From Siderastrea radians (lineage: Eukaryota; Cnidaria; Anthozoa; Scleractinia; Rhizangiidae): 64,000 nucleotides of DNA. How positions within the stretch are numbered: position 1 is the first letter of the stretch; each line of letters opens with the position of its first letter. The stretch covers positions 29,590,641 through 29,654,640 of the forward strand of contig OZ024900.1 in NCBI GenBank assembly GCA_964017195.1. The letters are read 5' to 3'. A program made the position numbers and the translations under genes. Shown here one piece after another: positions 40,701 to 52,700 of this stretch. The notes below the pieces were generated by a model, which was given only the letters and a program-made list of their open reading frames with translations, was not told the DNA's origin and ran no database searches.

Positions 40701-43700
40701 GCATTTATTATTTCTATGCAAAAACTAAGGTAGAAAATGTTTTTGCGATTTACTTCAAAACAAACATACAGAATTTTTTTGTTCTTGTATATTTTGTTTG
40801 CCATACACCACAGTTTAAGATGTTGGTATTTGCTTTTCAAAGTGAAATCTGGATCGTGCAAAATTTCAATTTTACTGTTTTCGAGGATTTTTGTTTATCG
40901 TTGTCATGGAAATATCGATTTTCACAAAATGTAAACCTCGCTAAAGTTCGATCCTAAACCAACAAGTAGTGCAATTTTCACGTTGATCCGACAAGATGAA
41001 GACTGTCTAAGAGCGGATTTTAAAAGTGAGGTGTGGTCCCAAAAAAACGGTATCGAAACACCTTAATTTAAACACCATACATGCAGACTTGCCGCAGTCC
41101 TTCAATCGCATGCCCTTTTGTCCGAATGCTTCGGCTGCAATTAAGACCGCAATGGCCAAGAACGTCCTGCAGACCTTCAGACTTGATTGTATTCGTCTCG
41201 CCCGCAATGATTTCCGCTAGACTTCTACGGAATTAACTCTATCTTCCCGGGTCGTAAAACCACAAGGTTCTTTCACCTGCTTAGGGTCCGCCGGATATGT
41301 TCTTATGTGCGTAATTTGCCAAAAAAAATAACTTACAGCCTTTAGCTTGAGTTACACACGCCTTGAAAACGATAGCTGGAAAAGCCGTACATTGTTCGAA
41401 TCGAAAGCTTGCGTCGGTGGTCTTATGGGTGTACAAGTTCTGCGATCAAACTCCGTTTCAGACCGTGTTGGCACGACGTAGACGTAAATAGGTTCTTAGA
41501 TTTTGTTGTTACTTTCAGGTGTCGCTTGGCTTGCCTTAACCATTTGACTAATTCTTGAGGAAATAAACGGAAATTCGGAAATGCTGGCCTTGATTTGTGT
41601 AAGAAGCCGAATGTTGTGCGTTTTCTCGTCAAGGAAGTCGAAACCAAAACTGGGCATTGCCCTTTCAAGTTTTATCTCATGGTTGTCGTAGCATCCACAA
41701 AAGTTTTGGACACGTGACGCCAAGTCAGCACATTCCTGTGGTTCTTTCAATAATTTGACGCTCAGAAATATTCGATATTTTGGAACAAAGTGAACGTTTG
41801 ATTACATATTTTGCATTGTAGTGCACGCTGTGCTATGTTGTTGTTAAAGGTAAGAAACTGTAAGCCACAAATTTTATCACTGCGAAATTCGGTTTGTCGG
41901 GGTATTTTTTGCATCGTTTACATATCAACTTCACGATCGTAAACGTTTGAAATGATTCAAATGTTCCAGTCGCGAACTGTAGTTTAACGTTTCCTAAATT
42001 GACAGTCACTTAAAAGGTCGAAGTGAAACAGCTACGTACAAAACAACTTTATTCTGTTATTTTTATGATCAATAAAAAAATTGGGCAAAGGTAAGGGGGG
42101 TGCAAACCCTTCAACCCCACCCCTAGATCTGCCTCTGACTTTGTGTCAGCGGGATTTTCCAATTTCGTGAACAGAACTAGTGTTTAAGTTTCAGTCTGTT
42201 AAGGCGGAAAAATTTGCTCCAAACGTAAGTGAGGAGAATCTGGTAACGAGTTTTTACCGTGATGTGCACGTGTGATGAACATGCGCATTGTGTTATTCGC
42301 CAGTCTCACTCTGCGCATTTATGCTCGCTCCAGACCTCTTTAAAAGCGTCATATGATCCGTCACGTCAGTTCCAACAACAACAAAACACTTTACTCTTAT
42401 GGATCATTTCTTTAGTTTAGTCCTCTGTCTGCAAGACAGTTTAGAACGATTTTATTAGATATATGCCCGATATATCCTTCTTCAGATCTTAAGTTGCTAT
42501 GAAGGGCTACCTACAGTAATCTGTGGTCAATTTGTGAAATGTACCTACATTTATGTTCAGTCAGACGTAAACCTTTCATCTTGTGAAAAAAAAAAATCAT
42601 TTGTCTATAGACATTTCATGGCGATCGTATGCGATATATACCCGATAAATCCTTCTTCGGATCTGATGATTCATTATCAGGTACTATCTACAGTTATTTG
42701 TGATCAATGGGTAAAATGGACGAAAACATTCATGTTTCATCAAACTTCGTCCTTTTCATAAAAGATTACGAGCCTTTCGTCATCTGTCTACAAGTCAGTT
42801 TATAACGATCCTACTCGATATATGCCCGATATATCCCTCCTGATATCTGAAGTTACATTATGTTGCTACCTACAGTTATCTGCCATTAGTGAATAAAATG
42901 TACAACATTTATGTCACACCTTTCATCGTCTTTCTACAAAACAGTTTACTAATTAAAGATCCTTTTTGATATATACCTCATACTTCCTTCGTCGATATAT
43001 GCCCGATATATCCCTCCTGATATCTGAAGTTACACAGTGTTGCTACCTACAGTTATCTGCTATCAGTGGTTATAGTACAACGCTAAATTTTGGCGTGCTC
43101 CCAGCGGTCGAAATCGATCACGTGACACGATAGTGTCTCTCCTCAGGGGGCTACTTTTAGCGCATAATGCCCGATTTTTGCCATTTTCGCTCAACAATTT
43201 AGCGTTGTACAATAAAAACAAATCTCAGGCCCTATGCGTGATAGATTCCCTCGGAAATTTGATGTTCAAACTTCATATAAGCCCTCGAACTAATATTTGT
43301 TGTGAACATCAAATTTCCTCGGCAACCTATCACACGAAAGTACGTTTGACAGAAGAACTCTGTTGTTCAAATAAAATGTACATACATTTATGTCACACCT
43401 TTCATCGTCATTCATACATCCTTCGTCAGTTCTGTTTTAGTATGAGGTTCTAACTGAAGTTATTTGTATTCAATATGTAAAATGTACAACCCTTTGTTCT
43501 CATTCAAACTTAATCCTTTTCGTGCAGGATCTCTGTACAAGGCAGTTTATAACGATGCTATTTGACATCTGATGTTACATTATAGTGATTCCTTAAGTTA
43601 TCTGCGATCAATGAGTAAATTGTTCGCACGTTAACGTGCAGGATTACACTCATGGACCCGAAATCGCTTTACTAATTGTGACCTCATGGTCTCAAAGTAC

Positions 43701-46700
43701 AATTTTGGTATTTCTAACCTACTGGAGAAATTCAGTTAAGATAAGAGTGTTACAGGAATTTGCTGCTTGTTGGTTTTTATTTGAATGGTCACACTTCAGG
43801 ATTTCACCCTGGCTGTAAATTCAGAAGTGAGAACTACCTTACTTGGACTTCGTCTGAGCAATCCCATATATGTTCCACAGCCCGGCAAAGACTGGTAGCG
43901 AGACTCCTTGTTGCTCGGTTTTGTAACGGGATTAAAATTTGTAGCACTGGAACTCTATACTTGTAGGCTCCCGCTTGGAGGATTCGCACCATCCAGGATT
44001 TCTGTTGACCTATATGCTTCGTTCGTGAAAACAGTCTCTGTAGAATGTTCCAATCCAGCGTTTGCCCTAGACGCCTTCCGCGGTAACGCGTAACACAATT
44101 TTTCCCAGAACCACTTGTTGCTGATACTCAAATATGTATTAGTGCGCATGTACAATTTTATTTCGTCATCCAGCTCAGCCACGTTGACGTCATCAAACAG
44201 AATAATTATCAGATAATTCATGCGATCTTCTAGAACCTTCCGGTGAGCGGCGCGAAACTCCAGCAAACACCATTCGCTCTTGATGAAGTTGTGAGATAGC
44301 ACCATGATCATGCGCTTGCTTTGGTTAACGCTGTTCAAAATGTTTTCCTGGATTGGCGCACCCACCAGGAAGTCTCGGTGATGAATGCAGAGTTTGTAGG
44401 GAGGATCATGGTTTTCTAGTCGCAGTCGCAGCGTATTTAAAACCCACTCATAATCGCCGCCACTGTAGGATACAAACGCATCGTATATCTTGGTGAGATC
44501 CGAGTCATCTATGCGGTCGAACGGGTGCCAATTGAAGTGGGTGTACATAAAGACTTTTACTTCACCACGGTACTTATACGCAAGGGTAAAAACGATTAAA
44601 ACCACAGCCAAAAACACCCCAAGAGTGAGTGCAATTATTTTAAAAGTCTTTTCCTTTATTATAGATTGTGCAGTAGAGCGATTGTTGTTTTCTTCTTTGC
44701 AAACAAACTCTTCATCAGGCAAAGTGTATATCGCTTTTCCCTGAGCATTCTCGGAGTTACAAAGAACATTGTCAATGTTTTGTATGCGAGCCTCTTGCTT
44801 CCGTAACCATTTCTTCATCCATTTTGTTGTGCAGTCGCATTTAAAGAAGTTGTGATGAAGTGCTAGAGTCGTAAAGGTAACATTCTCAATATTTCTTGGC
44901 AAATTAGTCAGTTTGTTTGAGTCGATGAACAGAATTTTTATTCGCTGTAACCTTTGCACTGTAGACGTGTTTAAGACATCAATCTTGTTGTGTGTTAAAT
45001 ACAGAGCTGTGACATTTTCCAAATAAGGATAGGGAGGTATTTCCCGGATGTTGTTGTTTTGCAAGTGAAGCTCTATTTGTCCGCGTGGAACTTTTCGGGG
45101 AATGGTAACTAGATTCCTTCGTTTGCAATCAACCACCACAGTCCCGTCCAATGCACGCACGAGACACGTGCATTGTTTTGGACAGTTTTCTAGATTTCTC
45201 TGACATTTGAATTGATGTTCGTCCACAGAAAGGATCGGTTTATCTTTCAGTTCAAATGGAGCCGCGCATTTCCAAGATAAAAACTGTTTAGATTCTACGG
45301 GTGCGTCGCTTTGCATCAAGGAGCGAAGCCAGCGAACTAGAGCCAGTATTTTGCAGTCGCAGAGAAGGGGATTCCCCGTCATGTCAATTTTGTAAACTCT
45401 CAGAAGTAGCTTAAACATGGCACGCTTGGTTTTATTAAATCCTTCAATGTTTATCGTTGTGAAATTGTTGTGTGCGAAGCTGATTTGTTTTAAACTGTCC
45501 TGCAGCCTGACCTGCGGCGAACTATTTGGTTCACGATGTTGAAAAGAGAAAATAAGCATGTCTAGTCGTTGTACCAAATTATTAAGGTCTTGAAAATTCA
45601 GGAGATTAAACGACAAATCAATATTATTTGCTTTTGGCTGCAACAGCAATGACTTTGGAACATGGGTTATTTTGTTGTTTTGGAGGTAAATTTCGCGTAG
45701 TGAACTAGAATCAATGGGGAAGGCTTCGTCATCAATTTGGGAGATTTGGTTAGCTTCTAAATGCAGGATCTCGAGGCTTTGAAGGTTGCAGAATAAATCT
45801 TCTGAAATAAGTCTGAGCTTGTTATGATTCAAGTCGACCCGTTTGATTTGCGTCTGGCTTTTAAAGAGTTCAACTGGGACCACTGAAAAGTTGTTGTGAT
45901 CGAGCTTTAACTCAAGCAAGTCATCAAGTCCGTGAAACAATTCTGAAGGTAAATATTCCAGGTTATTCCTGCCAATATCAATCACTTGAATTCCCTTCAA
46001 ATTGCAAAAACACGACGGCCCAATAACCTTCAAACCGTTTCCTTTGAGACTCAGTTTATTCAGAAATCCGCGAAATTGGTACGTTGACAGATCTTCGATG
46101 TTGTTGAACGCCAAATCGAAAAAGCGTCGGTAAATCTTCGGATGTACCGTAGTACCGTCTTGATAAAGATGATTTTCATTTAGAGTTCTACTCAGCCCTC
46201 TTGGCAGCTGAAGTGTGGAGTTGGACCATGGAAAGAATGGCGGTTTTGTCAAATTGTTGTGCGCAACATTAAGCGTTTGAAGTAATGGCATAGTTGTTCT
46301 AAGCTCTGCAGGAACAGTGGTAAGCTGCAAATTGGAGAATTGGCCCTCAGCCATTTTTGGCCAGAAAGATGTTCTAAATATACTGGGAAATTCGCGTGGT
46401 TTAGAGTTATTAAACACGAGCCAAACAATATTTTCCAATCCTCGAAGAGAGCTGTTCCAAATTTGTGAATTGTTGTCTTCAAGCAAAGCAGCGTTTTCGA
46501 CCACAAAAAACGCTCTGAAATCCGTAGCTCTCCCCCATTGAAAAATATCTTCAGCCGAAATGCTACAGTGTCCATGTAATTCCAAGACAGATATGGCGTT
46601 TTTCTTTGTTGCGTTTCGCGAGTTTTTAAACATAATGTGGATTGGAGTTGAACAAGAAGCTGCAAATTGCAACAAAACATCCTGGCTCGTTGTTAATGTC

Positions 46701-49700
46701 TCTAGTATCGATGAAATATCCAAGACACATTTGTCACGAATTTTGCTGCTTTTAAGAGAGCAATATACGACTTGCATAGGAACTGAACCATTTGCTCGTT
46801 CGAAGTATGCCGGCCATTTTAACACCATGCAAGTAGATTTGCCACAATCTATTAATCGTCTGCCTTTTTGGCCGAATGCTTCGACCGCAATTAAGGCCAC
46901 CAAGGTCAGTAAAACCGTACAGGCTTTCATTTCCAACACAGGTTAAAGTGTGTTTTTGTACTGTATTCGTATCGTCTGCAACGCTTTTCACCACACTGAA
47001 GAGGTCAGTACTGAGGTTTGAATAAAGCAGTGCGTGGATATTTAAGCCAGTGTTTTCAAGGCCTATATAACAAAAGACAAAGGGCGTAAGTTATTTTTGA
47101 CAAATTACAGTATGGTTCCCATTATCCGACGAGTTCAGTTTGCAACTGCCGTCGCTCCCCCTTCTCGAAAGAAGGAGTTGTGAAATTTTGCCCCGAGACA
47201 ATCAATTTACTTACGCATGTGACATAGAAACGTTGATGCTTTTATTTGAGTATCCGTGGAAAGCTCGTAAGTAGCCCAGTATCCCCATAGAAGGGCCAGT
47301 ATCAGACCACTGCAACACCATTTAGCCATGCGACACATACTTAATATCTCTCGAAAACAATTTATTTGTTAAGTTTTGGATTCGGCAAAAGAAATGGAGT
47401 TTACAGGGACTTAACCTCGCTTACAAGCGCCATTATAAAGAGGTGTTGCCCATATCGTTAAATTTATGCGAAACAAATACCCGGAAATGATTTGACTAAT
47501 TCTTAAGGAAATAAACGGCAATTCGGTGTGTTGGCCGTGATTTGTCTAAGAAGCAAAATGTTGTGTGTTTTGTCGTCAAGGAAGGCGAAACCAAAACTGG
47601 GGATTCCCCTTTCAAGTTTTTATCTCATGGTTGTCGTAGCAACCACGAAATTTTTTGGACTCGTGGCACACGTCGGCACATTCCTGTGGTTCTTTCAATA
47701 ATTTTACGCTCAGCAATATTCGATATTTTGTGGCAAAATTAACGTTTGATTACATATTTTGTACTGTAATTTGTTGTCAGAGTAAAAGGTTGGCTTTGTT
47801 TATGTGCTGTGTTGTTAAGAGTGAGCTGTTTCTTAATGGAGCTTATTTGTTGATAGTTTGCGTTATGTTATATCGTTTTTTAGTTTGATGTTACTCATGT
47901 TTTCGACCTAAAATTCATTGTAAACTTTAATAATAATAATAATAATAACTGGTTCCTTATTCTATTTTTTTATTTTTTTATATATATACATAACTTTTAC
48001 AGTATTTGTTTTCCATCGAAATAGACGGAATATTTAAAATTTCCTAAAACTTGGTCCAGTTGGCAACTATGTTATGAACATTGCAAAAATGCAATAAAAA
48101 TGTGGATGGCCATTAATAGCAACTATACGACCTGCAAGGTTTCCTGAGAAATCCCAATAATCAGAAATGAGAACTATGATTTCTTTAAAACATCATCGCT
48201 TGCATTGAAATATTGGAGTAGTTCAACAAAATAGACATTTATCTTGCATTGTATACTATTTTAGTTGAACAGGAATTAAAAATATGAAATAAATTAAAGA
48301 ATTTGTTGCGTACGTACGTACCCTGCTGCACCCAAAGACGTGTTCATTTCGGCATTTAAATAAAAATATCTCAAAGCAGAATTTTTAACTTCTCTTAAAA
48401 TCGCAATATATTGTACCCGACGGTATGCCATTTAAACTTATATATTAAAAAATGGGGGTCACCGTGCTCGTTTAGGAGAAAAAGACCATTTATTTCTCTG
48501 AACAACCCAGTTTTCATAGAAAACCTTCAAGTCCCAAACGCGCGCGCGCTCGTGCGCGCGCTAATCACGCAAAAACTGATGCGCAGCAAGGATGCGCAAT
48601 GCAATTGAATGGAATCACCTTAAGCTTTTCTTTACGGAGTGCCTATTCTTGAACAACTATTTTAAAACATATTTTTAAATACGAGTAGCATGTAAGTTCA
48701 GAATTTTTTTAACTTTATACCATTTTTAATGTTAAATGTACATAAGGTTTTTCATTAGATTATGTTTATAGTTTGCAATTTAATAATAATAATATTAATA
48801 ATAATAATAACGCAACTTAATTGAGCGTTTCTCAGACAATCAGACAGTCACGTGTGCACACTTTCCATGATTTTATAATAAAAATTTTAACACTGTTTCT
48901 AAAACTTAGACTTAAACTTCGAGCGTGGGTTTAAAAGAGAAAGACTGAAATTGTAAGCCACAAATTTTATCAGTGCGAAATTTGGTTTGTCGGGGTATTT
49001 TTTGCATCGTTTTCGTACTTACTTCTCAGTCGTAAATGTTCGGAACTGATTCAAACTTCAAGGCCCTAAAAACCGGAAGTGACTTTGCTTTTTGCGTTTG
49101 TTTGCTGTAAATATCAGACTCCACAGCAGTCGAAAGTAAAGAAAAATACGGACAAATGTGAAAACTTGTACTTTATGGCAAAACTTACCGCCGTAAGCGT
49201 AAGCTTTGTACTTTGATCAGGGGTTCAAGAAACGGTCAGCCGCAAGGTTTATCTGTGCGAAATACGGTTTTTCAGGGCATTTCTAAATCACTTTCGTACA
49301 AACCTCACGCTCGTAAATGTTTAAACTAATTAAAATTTCAAGGCTCTGAAAACCAGAAGTGACGTTGGTTTTTACGTTTCATCGCTGTGAAATCTAATAT
49401 GCGACTAAGGGGCCGTTTACATGATACCGGAATGACTTTCATTCCAGAACGAGTTCATTCCATCCCCATATATTTCTCTGTATCTGTTTACATGATACCG
49501 CGACGAAATTTCGTCCCCGCACAAGTCATTCCGGAATGAGTTCATTCCGGTTTTCAATCCGAATGAAATTCTCGTTCTGGTATGATATTTCATTCTGGTA
49601 TCATGTAAACTGAAAACGAACTCCATTCCGAGATGAAAACGCAAACCGTGTAGTCTGGGGCGAGTGGCGCATGCGTATCGGGTTCAAAATAGAGGACAAA

Positions 49701-52700
49701 ACGGTCGTTTTCAAGATGACTGAGCCGGTCGATTTTGTCATGTGAATGCGAAACGAACTTCATTCCGGAACGAAATTCATTCCGGAATGAAACTCGTTCT
49801 AGTATCATGTGAACAGCTCCTAAGAAGCGCTGTTTGCAGGGATGAATCCAGGATTTTCTGAACGGGGTTGGATGTAAGTACTAGGGGGCAGGCAAACGTC
49901 CTAAATTGATAACCAACGTCAAGCTGAAACAACAACTTTGTTTTGTTATTTTTATGATCAGGGAAAGACAATTAAAAAAAAATTCTGGTCAAAGGGGGGA
50001 GGGCGAGGGGTAACCCCCTCGACCCAACCCCTGGATCCGCCCCCTTACTTAAAAGTTAAACTTCAGGTCTGTTAAGCGCAAAAATTTGCTGGAGACTTAA
50101 GTGGGGAGAATCTGGTGATAAGTTTTTTCGTGATGTAATGAACATGTGCATTGTGTTATTCACCAGTCTCACTCCGCGTATTTATGCTCGCTCCAGACCT
50201 CCAAAAGTGTCGCATGATCCGTCATGTCAGTTCCAGCAACAACAAAACGTTTTCCTCTTATGGATAATTTATTTTCGTCCTCAGTCTGCAAGACAGTTTA
50301 TAACGGTTTTATAAGATATATGCCCGATATATCCTTTTTCAGATCTTAAGTTGCTATAAAGGGCAACCTACAGTTATCTGTCATCAATTTGTAAAATGCA
50401 CCTGCATTTATGTTCATTCAAACGTAAACCTTTCAAACTCACTTGTCTAAAAACATTTCATAGCGATCGCATTCGATATATACCCGATAAATCCTTCTTC
50501 AGATCTGATGATTCATTATCAGGTACTATCTACAGTTATTTGTGATCAATGGGTAAAATGGACGAAAACATTTATGTGTATTCAAACTTTGTTCTTTTCA
50601 TGCAAGATAACCAGCTTTTCATCGTCTGTCTACAAGACAGTTTATAACGATCCTACTCGATATATATATCTCTCCTGATATCTGAAGTTACATTTTATGT
50701 TGGTACCTACAGTTACCTACTGTCAGTGAATAACATGTACATACATTTATGTCACACCTTTTATCGTCTTTCTACAAAACAGTTTATAAAGATCCTTGTT
50801 GATACATGCCTCATACATCCTTCGTCAGTTCTGTTTTATTTATTGGTTCGAACTGCAGTTATTTGTAATCAATATGTAAAAGGTACAACCATTTGTTTTC
50901 ATTCAAACTTAATTCCTTTTCGTGCAGGATCTGTTTACAAGGCAGCTTATAACGGTGCTATTCGATATATTCCCAATGTATCCTTCTTGACATCTGATGT
51001 TACATCATAGTGCTACCTAAAGTTATCTGCGATCAACAAGTAAATTGTTCGCACATTAACATACAGGATTACACTCATGGACCCAAACCTGCCGGAGAAA
51101 ATCATTTAATTAAAATAAGAGTGTTACCGGAATTTACTGCTTGTTAGTTTTTATTTGAATTGTCACACTTCAGGATTTCACCCTGGCTGTAAACTCAGAA
51201 GTGAGAACTACCTTACTTGGACTTCGTCTGAGCAATCCCATATATGTTCCACAGCCCGGCAAAGACTGGTAGCGAGACTCCTTGTTGCTCGGTTTGGTAA
51301 CGGGATTAAAATTTGTAGCACTGGAACTCTATACTTGTAGGCTCCCGCTTGGAGGATTCGCACCATCCAGGATTTCTGTTGACCTATATGCTTCGTTCGT
51401 GAAAACAGTCTCTGTAGAATGTTCCAATCCAGCGTTTGCCCTAGACGCCCTGTCCGACTTTCGCGGTAACGCGTAACACAATTTTTCCCAGAACCACTTG
51501 TTGCTGATACTCAGATATGTATTAGTGCGCATGTACAATTTTATTTCGTCATCCAGCTCGGCCATGTTGACGTCATCGAACAGAATAATGATCAAATAAT
51601 TCATGCGATCTTCTAGAACCTTCCGATGAGCGGCGCGAAACTCCAGCAAACACCATTCGCTCCTGATAAAGTTGCGAGATAGCACCATGATCATGCGTTT
51701 GCTTTGGTTAACGCTGTTCAAAATGTTTTCCTGGATTGGCGCACCCACCAAGAAGTCTCGGTGATGAATGCAGAGTTTGTAGGGAGGATCACGGTTTTCT
51801 AATCGCAGTCGCAGCGTACTTAAAACCCACTCATAATCACTGCCACTGTAGGATACAAACGCATCGTATATCTTGCTAGGATCCGAGTCATCTATGCGAT
51901 CGAACGGGTGCCAATTGAAGTGCGTGTACATAAATACTTTTACTTCACCACGGTACTTATACGCAAGGGTAAAAACGATAAAAACCACAGCCAGAAACAC
52001 GCCAAGAGTGAGTGCAATTATTTTGAAAGTCTTTTCCTTTATTATAGATTGTGCAGTGGAGCGATTGTTGTTTTCGTCTTTGCAAACAAACTCTTCATCA
52101 GGCAAAGTGTATATTGCTTTTCCCTGAGCGTTGTCGGAGTTACAAAGAACATTGTCAATGTTTTGTATGCGAGCCTCTTGCTTTTGTAACCATTTCTTCA
52201 TCCATTTTGTTGTGCAGTCGCATTTAAAAAAGTTGTGATGCAGTGCTAGAGTCGTAAAGGTAACATTCTCAATATTTCTTGGTAAATAAGTCAGTTTGTT
52301 TGAGTCGATGAACAGAGTTTTTATTCGCTGTAACCTTTGCACTGTAGACGTGTTTAACACACCAATCTTGTTGTGTGTTAAATACAGAGCTGTGACATTT
52401 TCCAAATAAAGATAGGGAGGAATCTCCCGGATGTTGTTGTTCTGCAAGTGAAGCTCTATTCGACCGCATGGAACTTTGCGGGGCATGGTGACTAGATTTC
52501 TTTCTTTGCCATCAACCACCACAGTCCCATCCAATGCACGCACGAGGCACGTGCATTGTTTTGGACAGTTTTGTAGATTTCTCTGACATTTGAATTGATG
52601 TTCGTCCACGGAAAGGATAGGTTTGTCTTTCAGTTCAAATGGAGCCGCGCATTTCCAAGACAAAAACTGTTGAGATTGAACGCGTACGTCTTTTTGCATC

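Larger units (their letters stand above)
34648..41207 (-). pseudogene. Toll-like receptor copy 1 (LRR-TM-TIR), split by a 3.45-kb transposon
   Basis: Same architecture as copies 2 and 3 but broken in several places. Going 5' to 3': the signal-peptide segment ([20 protein letters not shown], 41065-41190) has lost the usual ATG (an in-frame upstream ATG at 41207 exists) and ends at a transposon (37611-41062). The ectodomain resumes at 37606, then has a nonsense TAA at 37365-37367 where copy 3 has Gln. A long open stretch of 719 codons (35139-37298) holds the LRRs, both LRRCT regions, the TM span and the first part of the TIR. A 2-bp deletion near 35209 and a 1-bp insertion near 35026 shift the TIR frame. 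The normal stop is lost (GTA-TAT instead of GTA-TAG), extending the tail to 34648. The poly(A) signal kept by copies 2 and 3 is absent. The ectodomain is closer to copy 3 than to copy 2. Confidence 0.92.

Noticed and set aside
49417..49971. Frames rich in Phe-Arg-Asn and Met-Lys-Phe motifs suggesting a repeat protein
   Set aside because: They translate the palindromic 'attccggaatga' units of the MITE at 49409-49819.
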